A stretch of 64,000 bases of DNA. It comes from Corylus avellana. Lineage: Eukaryota > Streptophyta > Magnoliopsida > Fagales > Betulaceae. This document shows positions 1 through 11,088 of the stretch, one piece after another; within the stretch, counting starts at the first letter, position 1; the number at the start of each line of letters is the position of its first letter. Made by a program: the position numbers and the translations under genes. The DNA lies in contig NC_081546.1 in assembly GCF_901000735.1 (NCBI RefSeq), positions 12,911,629-12,975,628 of the forward strand. The letters are read 5' to 3'. The notes beneath the pieces are model-generated. The model saw nothing but the letters and a program-made list of their open reading frames with translations. It did not search any database and had not been told where the DNA came from.

Positions 1-700
1 ATATAACCTTTAGTATCTATTTTTACACACCTATTTTTACTTATAATGAAAAGTTAGATAAGATGTGTTTAAGTTTTGAAATTAAATTATAATAAAGAAT
101 CTCGCGCATAGCATGGGTTATGTTCTAATTATAATAACTAGTGATGCAGTGCGGGGTCATGTGTCGCAAAGACAACAACAAGAAAATCAGAATTTTTTCT
201 CAAAACTTAGATTCTATCAAGGATTCAAGGCAAAAACATGAAAGAAAAGTCAACCTCTCATTATTTCTCATTGATAAACTGATCATAACAAAATTCAACT
301 CCCTATTACATGTTAGGCCTGCTGTATTTATAATAATAAGAAAACTTTGAGCAAAAGTAAGACTAAGCCTATTATGGAAATTTATAAAATAATAAAGGAA
401 GAGAATAGCTTCTATACGGTTGTAGCATAAACCAAGCAACACATGACGCCTGCGACATGATTTGTGAACTGGTTTTTTAAGAGTGACATGATTCTTACTT
501 AAAAAATCAGTCATTAAATATATGTAATTAATGACATATAATTATATTTCAAGATTTTTAAAATTATATTTCAAGAGTTTTCCATATATAAATTATTTAA
601 TAAATTAAGTATTATCAACGTTCAAATCAAATAAGGAAACAAATAATACAAATCAAATCATATCATATATCATATATAATAGCCGAAGCCTTCTTTTCAA
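1..700. other. AT-rich intergenic stretch, nothing recognised
   Basis: This stretch is AT-rich and holds only short chance ORFs on both strands, with no domain, splice structure or terminal repeat I could recognise. It ends just upstream of the LINE, whose 5' end I could not place exactly. Confidence 0.4.
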
Positions 701-825
701 ATGCCTTCAAATCGGTCTCTCTAGGTTTCTAAAACCCTAGAGGAGAAGGAAACTATTTCCTAGTCTAGACGGCTGTGGAAGGTGGTGATACAATTTTAGG
801 TGTTAACACACGGCGGAAAGTTCCG

Positions 826-2400
826 ATGGAGGAGGATCTGTCCAGATTATGGGGAAACCTCTCCCTGATGGAGGAGGAGGAGGTGGAGGTGGAGATTAAG
901 AGTGAAGCATTATCCGGGATTGTTTCTAGAGGACAATCTTGTTTAGTGGGGAAACTACTCACCGAAAGGTTCATTGGAAAAGAGATAATCAGATCACAAT
1001 TAATACGGTGGTGGAAGCCAACGGGAAGACTAACCCTCAGGGTCGTGGGGGAGAATATGTTTCCAATCGATTTTGAGCATTACTGGGACAAAACTTGAAT
1101 TCTAGAGGGATGTCCTTGGGTGATCGAAGGGAATGTGTTTTCAATGGCAGAGTTCGATGGTGTTACACCATTGGAGAAGATTGACTTTATGAAGGTGGCT
1201 TTTTGGGTACGCATGTACAAGATTCCCCTTGCATGTATGGGAACTGAGGTTGGGAAACAGATTGGATCCACGGTAGGTTTTGTGGAGGAAGTTGATACTG
1301 ACGAAGATGGTATTGGATGGGGAAAGTTTTTACGTGTTAAAATCAGATTTGATTTAACCAAGCCACTGGCAAGAGGTCGGAGGCTAAAAATTGAGGGTTC
1401 ATCGGTATGGATTCATTTCCAGTATGAACGAATTCCACGTTTTTGCTTTCACTGTGGCGTTGTAGTCCATGGCAAGGCAGGATGTATGAAAAAACCTGGA
1501 CCTGGAGTATTGGGGAATGCGACTGAATATGGTCCGTGGTTGAGGGTACCACTGCCTGGCCGGCGTGTCCAAGCGGGAGCAGAGGCAATGTCTGAGAGAG
1601 TGGAGACTGACCTGTCCACTTCTGGCAACAAAAAGGGGACTGGAATAAGCAGTATGGTCGGAGAGGGGACAAAGACAACCTCCGGTGAAGATAGCGGAGC
1701 TTTCTATGGAACGTCGGCGAAGATGGAGGAAGAAAATAGACTAGTAGATCCAACGGCGAATATTGATCCTAGGGGGAAAGATCCAGCGGAAAGGGGAAAG
1801 GCATGTCATTATGACTACTTTGATGCTGATTTCGGAAATCATGGAGACAATATTTATTTTGGGCAAGGATCCGTTGCAACTAGGAGAGGAATAACGCCAT
1901 TCAATGCTGGAGACGTTACTCATTCATCACCAATTTGGGAAGCTAGGAGAGAGGATTCGGTTTTAAATGGGAAGACGCCAAAACTGGATGGGGCTTCAAA
2001 AGGCAGAATCTTCGATGAGGTGGCATTGTCTCCTAAAGGAGGAATTGGAGTGGAATGCAACATGGAGTTGGGGGGAAGGGGTAGTGCATGTCCTGGCCCA
2101 ACTATTGCTGATGTGGAAAAAAATATGGCCAACATGTTTTTGGGTGAGAGAACTGGTCCAGGAAAGGAAACAAAAACAATATCTTGGAAGAGGAGAGCCC
2201 ATGGTGTCTCCCTGGCTAGAACGTCTCCTCCTGTGGAACAGTTGGGGAAACGAAAGACGGGCGATGCTAAGGTGGGGGGAGCTATATCGGGGAAGAAGGG
2301 GCAAAATTTTTCACAGGTGGAGTTTGCAGAAGAAACTAAACAAAATGAGCTTGGATTGGGAGTGGCAATGGCTGGCACCCAGCCCCGCCGACTGAAATGA
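826..2400 (+). pseudogene. LINE ORF1 (DUF4283 plus CCHC zinc knuckle), premature stop
   Basis: This encodes the nucleic-acid-binding ORF1 protein of a plant LINE. I place the start at the ATG at 826, where the protein opens MEEDLSRLWGNLSL, a common opening for plant LINE ORF1 proteins; the frame is open upstream to a GTG at 775. A DUF4283-like region is followed by the knuckle CFHCGVVVHGKAGC (C-x2-C-x4-H-x4-C) near 1441-1482. The C-terminal third is low-complexity and Gly/Lys-rich. A TGA at 1096-1098 interrupts the frame inside the conserved DUF4283 stretch, in a place where family members usually have a basic residue, so CGA to TGA is likely. The last codon overlaps the ORF2 start by ATGA at 2397-2400. 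Confidence 0.8.
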
Positions 2401-4014
2401 GCATTATGAGTTGGAACTGCTGGGGGCTTGAGAACCCTCGAACAGTTTGTGACCTTTGCCGGTTGGTGAAGGTAAAGAAACCCGAAATGGTTTTCCTCAT
2501 GGAAACAATTTTAAGGAAAACCAAAATGGAGCGGATTCGGAGAAGGTTGGGTTTTCCCAATATGCTTGTTGTTGATTGTGTTGGAAAAAGTGGGGGGTTG
2601 GCGCTTCTATGGATGGAGAATGTTGAGGTGGAGATTCAAAACTACAGTTCGCGCCATATTAATGCGAAAGTAAGCACCAAACTTTCAATGGGTTGGTGGA
2701 AATTTACGGGATTTTACGGTCACCCAAATGCTAGTAAACGGAAAGAAGCCTGGGGTCTTCTTCGACATCTCGCAAATATGGATCCTAAGCCTTGGATATG
2801 TGTGGGGGATTTCAACGAAATCCTTTATTTATCTGAGAAATGGGGTGGGAATAGCAGAAAGAGAGTTTTAATGGATGAATTCCACTCTACGTTGGCAGAT
2901 TGTGAGTTAGTGGATTTGGGGTTTAGGGGACCCAAATATACATGGAATAATGGTTGGGAGGGCGAAGCTTTTATACAAGAACGCTTGGATAGAGCGGTGG
3001 CAAATGATGGCTGGATTTCCATTTTTCCCCAGGCAGAAATTTTGGTGGAGGGTTCATGTTGCTCTGACCATTTACCTCTTTTTGTGGTGTTCCATGCACA
3101 ATGGTGAAAACGAAGGCCAAAACGTAGATTCATACATGAAGCATCATGGGTGTTGGATGGGACCTATGCAGAAACTATTAATTATGCATGGAGTAAACGA
3201 CACGAATGAAGCAGGTGATGGGGGCCGTTTAAAAAACTGAGGTGTGAAGTGGAGCTGAAAAGGTGGCAGGAAAAAAAGAAAGAACCTGAAACATAAATTA
3301 AAAAGTTGAGTTCTCGGTTGGCTGGCCTACAAGCTAAGGAGGGACCGGAGTATGGGGCTGAAATTGCAAATATAAAACAGAAGGTGCAGTTCCTAATGGA
3401 GCAAGAGAAGCTCAAGTGGAAACAACGGGCGAAGGTGGAGTGGCTAAGGAATGGAGACAAAAATACACGGTTCTTTCACGCATGTGCAAATCAGCGGAGG
3501 AAGTCCAATTCAATCCGTATGGTGTGTGATTTGGCAGGGAACTGGATGGAGTCTCAAGAAGAAATTGGAGGTGCTTTTGTTGATTATTTCAGAGGTTTAT
3601 TTACCTCTAGTAGGCCGGATTGTATGGAGGAATGTTTGGGGGCAGTTGACCGACGAATCACGGATGACATGAATATGGGGCTGCTGAGACCTTTTACAGA
3701 AGCTGATGTCAGTACCGCTCTCCATCAAATGGCCCCTTTAAAGGCCCCGGGATCGGATGGGTTTAATGCTTGTTTTTTCCAAAAAAATTGGAATTTGCTT
3801 GGACCGGAGGTTTGTAATGCTGTACTTTTTTCTCTAAATTCTGGAGTTATGAATAAAGAGTTAAGTTCTACGTATATAGCACTAATACCAAAGTCTAATA
3901 ACCCTTTGTCTGTATCGGATTATTGCCCCATTAGCCTGTGTAATGTCCTTTATAAGCTGATTTCAAAGGTGTTGGCAAACAGGCTTAAAGAGGTGTTGCC
4001 TGCTATTATCTCAC
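2397..4014 (+). pseudogene. LINE ORF2 endonuclease and truncated reverse transcriptase
   Basis: ORF2 starts at 2397 in an ATGA overlap with the ORF1 stop. Residues 1-236 form an exonuclease-endonuclease-phosphatase domain. Visible landmarks are MSWNCWGLENPR, the metal-site glutamate in FLMETIL, GDFNEIL, and the terminal SDHLPLFV. The frame then meets TGA at 3105, and more stops and a probable frameshift follow up to about 3305. From about 3306 the reverse transcriptase N-terminus is readable: WLRNGDKNTRFFHA, then PLKAPGSDGF, then LIPKSNNPLSVSDY and ISLCNVLYKLISKVLANR. It ends a few residues later where the LTR at 4015 interrupts it. The catalytic YADD box is not present before the break. Confidence 0.85.
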
Positions 4015-5411
4015 TGATAAGTGCTAGAATATTCATATTTTCATCCCTTAACTTGCATGTTTTAATCCTTTAGTTTTGGTTAATTAGGCCATTTTACTTC
4101 CTTTTAGTATTTTCTTTGTTTTATAGGGTTTTGGAAGAAAATAAAGCGTTTCTGGAAAAATTCCAAGCTTAAAGGGGAAATTGGAAAGATCTAGAAGATA
4201 TGATTAAGCTTAACCAATCATAGTTAAAGTTTAATCAAATAAAGGAAAGGATTAATTCGGAATTTCTCAATTTGAAGTCAAATCGGATTGGATGCAAAAT
4301 TGGATTCTGAATACGTCTCGGTATTTTGGCCATAACTTTCATCTCAGATATCCGATTGAAGTGATTCAAGCGGCATTGGAAAGCTAACTCAAACTACTAC
4401 AATTCATTGTGAAATAGCATTTTCCCAATTCGGAGCGCCACAAGGCCCAAATCACGCCGCAAGATAGGACAGCAATTCTGGGCGAATCCTATTCCGATTT
4501 GGGCTTAGGTTTTCTTTAACCTAATTGGGCTTGGACTTAAATCTCCGAAATTCCTAGGATTACTAGGGCTTCTAGGACTCTCCTAAGCCCTATAAATAGA
4601 CCTCTAAGCCTCACAATTGAGGGGAGATCAGACGAAGACGCGCCGGGGGCGCCGTTCTTGGTTGCTTTCCGTGTTTTCTGGGTTTTTGTAGCTTGAAATT
4701 CGAATTCTTTTGTAAGTTTTTAATTTTAATGAAGTAATTTAGTTTCTTTATGATTTCTTTTATCATGAGAGGCTAATTCTTCAACTAAGGTTGAAGATGA
4801 AGCCTCACCATTGATTAGTTTTATATTTTTATGTTTCGTTCGTACAAATCCGTCATTTAATGTAATGTATGTTCGTTTCAGTTCAATTGTGTGACAAAAT
4901 TGTGATTGATTGTTGTTTATAAATCATGAAAATGTTGGATATTCGTTGTGTTTCATCCAACGGATACATCAAATGATTTGATTGAGACTTATATCCATTG
5001 TGATTTACGGATACAATGGATGATTTGATCTCAATTGGATATTCGTTGTGATTTGTAATAGAGATGGATTCATCGAATGATTCAATTGGTTTATAAAAAA
5101 ACAATAGAACATATATATGGGGTTTAATTGTTTGTCGGATGCATGAATGAAAACATAAGAATGTATACTTTGATTTGGTGAGGTGAATTCTAAAACCTTA
5201 GTCGTTTATCTTTTGATTATTTTTATTTTATTTAGTTTATGTTAGTTTATTTTCAAAGTCAAAATCATTCGGAACTGGGTTAAGATATAATTGATTTAGA
5301 TAGAAATTAAATTTCACAAACACAATTCCCTGTGGATCGACCTCGCACTTGCACACACACTATATTGCACACGACTCGTGCGCTTGCGAGTACAATTAAA
5401 TTTGTACATCA
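4015..5411 (+). repeat. 5' LTR of the Athila-like element
   Basis: The LTR starts TGATAAGTGC and ends TGTACATCA just before the primer-binding site. A TATA box (TATAAATAGA) sits at 4591-4600 and gives a probable U3/R boundary about 30 bp downstream. U3 up to about 4618 is nearly the same as U3 of the solo LTR at 61812. The R-U5 half instead matches the truncated element at 53884 (for example GTTGAAGATGAAGCCTCACC near 4791). Confidence 0.85.
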
Positions 5412-5416
5412 AATTT

Positions 5417-5434
5417 TGGCGCCGTTGCCGGGGA
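5417..5434 (+). promoter_or_regulatory. Primer-binding site (tRNA-Asp type)
   Basis: TGGCGCCGTTGCCGGGGA lies 5 bp downstream of the inferred LTR end. This string is the usual primer-binding site of Athila-type Ty3 elements. Confidence 0.8.
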
Positions 5435-5639
5435 TTTGTTTGTTTGTGAAAATTGATTTTTGTTTAAATTGATTTTATTTTTCTGCTAGTTATTTTCTTT
5501 TTACAGTTTGTTGCCTTTTATTTTTATTTTTTTTTTATTTGTTTCTGTTTATAGTTACTAATAAAAATAAAAAAATTAAAAAAAAAAAAAGAGAAAAAGT
5601 TGTTTGTTTTTGTTGTTTCTGTTGCAGCTCTGCCGAAGG

Positions 5640-5870
5640 AACTAGTCCGTGCCAAAGCACTTGATCGCACATCACCTACACTCGAGCGCATTCGAGCCTA
5701 ACGCAGCAAGCATCCCGCGTGCTTGCGCTCGACACTTCCGTAGGTGCGCGCGAGCGCACACCCCGCGCCCATGTACGCTCGATCGCACATCACTTGCGCT
5801 CGAGTGCACCTTCACAGACTACACCAAAACGGGCCAGCACCTTGAATTTTGCCAAACTTATGTTTGGTCC
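5640..5870 (+). repeat. Leader with repeated GATCGCAC / CTCGAGCGCA motifs
   Basis: The untranslated leader has a locally GC-rich patch containing at least six variants of a short motif family, including GATCGCACATCA twice, CTCGAGCGCA and GCGCGAGCGCAC. It is flanked by long T- and A-rich tracts. Related motifs recur upstream of TATA boxes in other LTRs of this window (14100-14230, 17050-17165, 22070-22285, 54066-54130). Their role is unknown. Confidence 0.6.
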
Positions 5871-6043
5871 GTTTTGTGAGTTTTTGTTTTGATTTTTTTG
5901 TTTTTAATTTTTGGTATTTTTGTTTATTATTTTTTTTTAAAAAAAAAAAAACAAAAAAAAAAAAAAAATCCAAAAAAATCCAAAAAATTTTTTGGTTAAT
6001 GTTTCATGTGGAAGTGTTCTTTGTTTAAAGAGTGAGGATAAGC

Positions 6044-7417
6044 ATGAATTTTCCTTTAGGTAATTTTAATGCTACCCTTAGTTGTAGGACACCCGCTTTT
6101 TCCAACCATCCTCATCATTTTCACCCACATGGACCATGTTCATACTGCTCTAACCCTTATCATAATTCAAGTAATTGTCCATCTTGGGGACAATTTTCCA
6201 ATTTTTCACATGAGCAGATGAACACCAATTTCTCCAGTTTGGGGTCTGAATCAAATTTCAATTGCTACACCCTCGATTGGAGCAACCATTCTAATTTCTC
6301 GTGGCAAGCTAATGCTACGGGAAATTATGCTCCCCAATTTGATGAACTGCACCATCCTGAATATCCGCAGTTCGACAACCAATCCTCTACCCCTTCACCC
6401 TGCAATTATCCTCCACAAGATTTATCATTGGAAAACACCCTCAAAGAGTTCATACAGTCTAATGGCCAAACCTTGCAAGAGCTTAAAAATGCCACCATGG
6501 TCAACTCCCAAGCCATAAATGAAGTGAAGAATGCAGCCATGGCCAACACTCAAGCAATTGAAAAGTTGGAAGGACAGCTTGGTTATTTAGTTGCTGAACT
6601 CACTAGAATAGAGGAAGAAGAGCTTCAAAGTCAGTTGATGGCTGAAAGGCACTACAGGATTGATGAGGATGATTCTAGCAATCCTTATCATGAGCATGTC
6701 AAAGCCACCACCCCAATTAGGAGAGAGAAAATTGTTGAGGAGACTGTTGATGAGACAAGTCTAGAGGACCCATTGGGAAAGTGCTTTGCTCAATTTGGAT
6801 GTGACCTAGACCTTGACAAGTTACTTGAGCAAGCTGGTGCCTTATTGGACTCCACTCCTAAGATGCGAATTGAAAATGGGGAAACCACTGAGATATCATT
6901 CCCTAACTCACCCTCATTAGCAGCTAAGCCTTTCATTGTGGGTAACCATGAGGAGAAAGAAAAAGAGGAGCAGGTTGATCACATTGAGCCCCCATCAACT
7001 CCAAATCTGTCCAATGACAAGGGAGTGAGTACTGAAGCTCACTCCTTCATCAAAATCCCTCTTGAGACAATTCATGAACCCCAACCTTCAATTCTTCAAT
7101 GTCTCAAAGAGCCGTCTCATGCTGAAATTCTCAAAGATCTATGCACACAAGGTCACAAATCTAGGAACCATGTTCCTAAGAAGATCTTTCGAAGCAAGCA
7201 ACTAGGCTACCTGAGACGGCAAAACATCCTTCCAAAGGGATATCAAATTCTTAAGAAGAAAGGATGGAAGGGATTGGTTGGACACCCAAATGATCGAGGA
7301 AAGTGTGGTATTCTTTCTTTCTTTTTATTTTCAGCACTTTATTTTGATTTCTTTTCCTTTTTGTCATTTCATTTTGTGTCATTTTCTTTTTATTTCTATC
7401 AGCAATTAATCTTTTGA
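6044..7417 (+). CDS. Gag-like protein: CCHC knuckle plus coiled coil, no capsid domain seen
   Basis: I use the ATG at 6044 because the same start context and opening (MNFPxGxFNA) recur in the truncated sister copy at 54858. That gives 457 residues. A zinc knuckle of C-x2-C-x4-H-x4-C spacing (CSYCSNPYHNSSNC) lies at residues 32-45. A predicted coiled coil follows at about 135-190, with repeats of the type NSQAINEVKNAAMANTQAIE and then an acidic linker. In Athila gag a knuckle and a coil of this kind follow the capsid domain; here the capsid part is absent, so the ORF resembles only the C-terminal half of gag. The last 35 or so residues are Phe/Ser/Tyr-rich and look like read-through of T-rich non-coding DNA. 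No catalytic motif is visible. Confidence 0.6.
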   Translation: MNFPLGNFNATLSCRTPAFSNHPHHFHPHGPCSYCSNPYHNSSNCPSWGQFSNFSHEQMNTNFSSLGSESNFNCYTLDWSNHSNFSWQANATGNYAPQFDELHHPEYPQFDNQSSTPSPCNYPPQDLSLENTLKEFIQSNGQTLQELKNATMVNSQAINEVKNAAMANTQAIEKLEGQLGYLVAELTRIEEEELQSQLMAERHYRIDEDDSSNPYHEHVKATTPIRREKIVEETVDETSLEDPLGKCFAQFGCDLDLDKLLEQAGALLDSTPKMRIENGETTEISFPNSPSLAAKPFIVGNHEEKEKEEQVDHIEPPSTPNLSNDKGVSTEAHSFIKIPLETIHEPQPSILQCLKEPSHAEILKDLCTQGHKSRNHVPKKIFRSKQLGYLRRQNILPKGYQILKKKGWKGLVGHPNDRGKCGILSFFLFSALYFDFFSFLSFHFVSFSFYFYQQLIF

Positions 7418-8739
7418 TATTTGTTTCTATGAGAAAATATTGCTGCTAGATTTTGACAGGTGTTTTGGTGTTCAAGTCCGGGGGACGCCCTGGCCTTTGC
7501 ACACTCGAGTTTCCGCATCCTACGGTATTGTGTCTCTTGCTACATTGGGGACAATGTGTCATTTAAGTTTGGGGGTGTGGACAAACACATTGTCTTTTTG
7601 TTTGTTTGTGTCTTTTTGTTTGTTTTTATCTGTTTGTTTTGTTTAAAAAAAAAAAAAAAAAATTGTGCTATGTTGTTGATTGGTCATGAGTTACATCATA
7701 ACTGTGGTTTGCATGTCATTAGTGTGTTTAACTTTTTGAACACTACATGTCATTAGAAATCCGAGTCCTTTGACTCATTTGGTGGATTAGAGAGACTTCA
7801 CATGTCTGAGTTGATTATCACAAGCACACTAGCATAAAGTTTGTGAGGTATGAGATTTGGATTGATTAGGGTGTGCCTTGTGATTTGTAGGATGAAGTGT
7901 TGATGAAACCTTGGCTTGAAGATAAAAAAATTAAAAAAAAAAAAAAATTGTCATCATCAGTTTGAGCTTTTCATTGAGTAACCGGATCTCATGCCTCACT
8001 AAGCATTGAGTGTTCGCGTAAAAAGATGAGAAATTCAACTTGGTTGACTGTATGCTAGTTTGGCTTCGTAGCCTTTTTGACTTGAGTAATTAAGCCTTAG
8101 GGATGTTTTACATCTAGTGCCCTAAAACCATTTGGTTTGGGAGTCACTGGCCCAATACTCGTTACATAGGTCAATTAGAAAGCTTAAGGGAGCAGAACAT
8201 TGCACAGCCTACACAAAAAAAATGAAAATAAAAAATATATATATAAAAAAAAAAATGCATGTCTTGATCTAAGCCTTTGGTGTTTCCATTTGTGTAAATT
8301 CCTATGAATTTTGAGGTACACCAAACTTTGAGAAAAATTGAAGCCTCTTAACTTTGTGTTAGACTCACTTTGCACATTTGGAGCTTGTGTTGTCTCAAAT
8401 TTCCACCTTTGAGTTGAATGATTTGTGGTTGGCTTGATGATTTGATTGTGGTGTTTACTTTGTTAAACCTGCTCATGATATGAGAACCATATGTTTGTAT
8501 GAAAATTGTGTTTGTCAATGACATAGTGCTAAAAATGTTTGTGGGTATCATTTCTATTAAACCCTCACGAGACTTCACTCGTCTTCTAGGGATGCCTATG
8601 GGTTTAAAAGGCTTGTTGCATACGCTAAATGCAATCGTACATCCCACGAAAGATGGATTTATCTTTTGTTTTCTGTTTTTCCATTCTTGTTTTTAGTTTT
8701 GTATTGCTAAGGGACTAGCAATATGTAAGTTTGGGGGTG
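7418..8739 (+). other. Non-coding 3' internal region with two polypurine-tract-like boxes
   Basis: There is no pol domain in any frame. The string AAGTTTGGGGGTGTG appears twice, near 7564 and near 8727. The second copy abuts the 3' LTR start at 8740 and is the likely polypurine tract; the first is about 1.16 kb upstream. A- and T-homopolymers occur near 7645, 7930 and 8240. Confidence 0.55.
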
Positions 8740-9238
8740 TGATATGTGCTAGAATATTCATATTTTCATCCCTTAACTTGCATGTTTTAATCCTTTAGTT
8801 TTGGTTAATTAGGCCATTTTACTTCCTTTTTGTATTTTCTTTGTTTTATAGGCTTTTGGAAGAAAATAAAGCGTTTCTGGAAAAATTCCAAGCTTGAAGG
8901 GCAAATTGGGAAGATCTAGAAGATATGATTAAGCTTAACCAATATCATGGTTAAATTTAATCAAATAAAGGAAAGGATTAATTCGGAATTTCTCAAATTG
9001 GAGTCAAAATCGGATTTGATTCAATTTGGGATTCTGCATACGTCTCGGTATTTTGGCCATAACTTTCAGCTCAAATATCCGATTGAGGTGATTCAAGCGG
9101 CACTGGAAAGCTAACTCAAATTTCTACAAATCATTGTGAAATAGCATTTTCCTAATTCGGAGTGCCGCATTGCCAAAATTGCCCCGCAAGATAGGAACGC
9201 AATTCTGGGCGAATCCTATTCCGATTTGGACTTAGGTT
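8740..9238 (+). repeat. 3' LTR (5' 499 bp only, continues into gap)
   Basis: It matches the U3 of the 4015 LTR almost base for base, with scattered substitutions and small indels. It ends at the N run, before the position equivalent to the TATA box. Confidence 0.9.
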
Positions 9239-9338
9239 NNNNNNNNNNNNNNNNNNNNNNNNNNNNNNNNNNNNNNNNNNNNNNNNNNNNNNNNNNNNNN
9301 NNNNNNNNNNNNNNNNNNNNNNNNNNNNNNNNNNNNNN
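9239..9338. other. Assembly gap of 100 N
   Basis: Exactly 100 N separate LTR sequence on the left from an exon of a receptor-kinase gene on the right. The round number suggests a placeholder of unknown true length. Confidence 0.95.
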
Positions 9339-11047
9339 TTCAAATTTTGTAGATCTCCCAGCCGTGGAGTCAGGGAACCTGTGAGGCCTCGGTTAAATGA
9401 CAGGTCCCTGGAAATTGAATAATATCACCACTTCAATGAACAGAACAGAACAGACATGCTAATTAAGAATGAGACATGCCCAAAAAAAACAGAGCAGAAG
9501 AATCTGTTTTGTTGTACAACTTGTTATCTGTTGGAAACTTGATGCAGGTATTTGCAATGGTTCAAAGAAGAAGAAGAAGAAGAATGCTCACAAGGATCTC
9601 AGTTCAGAGAGCTCTCCAATGTCACCACTGAGTTGCCCTTTGAGGCCCATGGTTGATAATCCCCTGAGAATAATTGAAAACAAAAAAATCGACAATGAAA
9701 AAAAAAAAAAAAAAAAAAGGACAAGGAAGATTAAATGTTCAAGAAAAACTAAGAAATGGAGGCAGTAAGTAATAGAAAGATATTTACAATGCAGTCACCC
9801 GAGTATTGTTGCAAGTAACTCCTTCCCAGGGTGTTCCACAAGGATCATATGAATTTCGCCAGCTTGGTGGTGTGTGCTCCCACGACTCCTTCAGGGATTG
9901 GAGTGCAGAGGCTGCACCAATATAAATTTAATCATATGCTTGATACAAGGAAACTATATGTAGGATAAATTTGACAGTAGAAAGTATAGATGGGAGTTAG
10001 CAGTACTAGCTATAGATAATACAAAGTAAACACTACCGCTACCATTGCCTTACGTTACAATCACAAGTGTCTCAAATGGTTTAAGTATAATTTTAATCAT
10101 ATGCATATAAAGTTTTGGACATCCACTTGTTTTAAATCGGTTTTCAAGGGTGATGAGTTCTATACAACGTTTGTATCATTTGGCATTAGAGCCAGCCATC
10201 ACGTCAAGTATGGAATCAAACGCAGTTCGTCGAGTATGAAATTGAATGACTTTTACACAAAATTTGTATCACATTACTCTCACTACTCTCTTACACTACT
10301 ACCAAGTAGCTACCCCCAAATGAAAATATCATCACCATTTCAAATTTTTCATATAAGATCGTGAATTTTGACATGTGCAAAGTTCTTCTAGTTTAGCATA
10401 TTCCCATTTTTCGTCAAAAAAATAAAAAATAAAAAAATCAATTTCAAAATGTATTTTATTCGATTTTTTTTTTTTTAATTTTTTTTATGACAAGGAAAAT
10501 CCTTCAAGGTAGGGTCACTTCATGTACCCACTTATATTGGGCAAACCTCATACCTATGCAAAGCACTCTTTTCATACGGATCAGCTAAAACTCTAACTTC
10601 TCAAACGGGCGTGGCCCTAAAGAATAATTTGCACCTAAAAGAATTCAAACCTTAAACCTAATATACTTGACCAACCCCTTGAGGTTTACAATTCATCATG
10701 TATTTTCTTAACTCATTATCATTTTGTCAAATTATCAGTTATCCCAAAAACTTAAACAGATAGAAATAGGTAAATTTAGTTACTTAATCATTACTTTTAA
10801 CAATTTTTACAATTCTAGCTATGAGATTGTTTGTCAGTAAACTCCTTAAAAATGTTGTACACAGTAGAGCTATAGCAGATCATGCAATTTCTAGTAACCT
10901 TTAGCCTCTAATCGAAGAGTACCTCAACAACAATGACAAATAATATATTTTTTATCATACAGACAACATCGTGCTGGTAAGACAATTCTACAGAGAAAGA
11001 AAGGCAAACATTTTACAAATCAGGGCGACAGATCAAAATGAAAGAAC

Positions 11048-11088
<41 letters not shown>

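Larger units (their letters stand above)
722..4014 (+). mobile_element. L1-type LINE, 5' part, cut by an LTR element
   Basis: This is a non-LTR retrotransposon of the plant L1 type. It has an ORF1 with a CCHC knuckle, followed by an ORF2 with an apurinic-type endonuclease and the start of a reverse transcriptase. The copy stops abruptly at 4014 where an LTR retrotransposon begins, so the catalytic YADD part of the reverse transcriptase, the C-terminus and the 3' tail are missing from the visible sequence. They may lie in or beyond the 100-N gap at 9239. The 5' edge at about 722 is approximate. Several in-frame stops show it is dead. Confidence 0.85.
4015..9238 (+). mobile_element. Athila-like LTR retrotransposon, gag-like ORF only, 3' LTR cut by assembly gap
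   Basis: Two copies of one LTR start at 4015 (TGATAAGTGCTAGAATATTC) and 8740 (TGATATGTGCTAGAATATTC). The left copy ends about 5411 and is followed by the primer-binding site TGGCGCCGTTGCCGGGGA, typical of Athila-lineage Ty3 elements primed by tRNA-Asp. Between the LTRs lies a gag-like ORF (6044-7417) and about 1.3 kb of T-rich DNA without protease, reverse transcriptase, RNase H or integrase. The right LTR is visible for only 499 bp before the N gap, so the right target duplication cannot be checked. It inserted into the reverse transcriptase of the LINE at 722-4014. It looks non-autonomous and would depend on pol from another element. Confidence 0.8.

Noticed and set aside
200..514. A 104-residue minus-strand ORF in the first 700 bp
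   Set aside because: No motif, no splice context and AT-rich composition; likely chance.
9469..9768. A 99-residue Lys-rich plus-strand ORF
   Set aside because: It is the antisense shadow of receptor-kinase exon 3 and its AT/A-rich introns.
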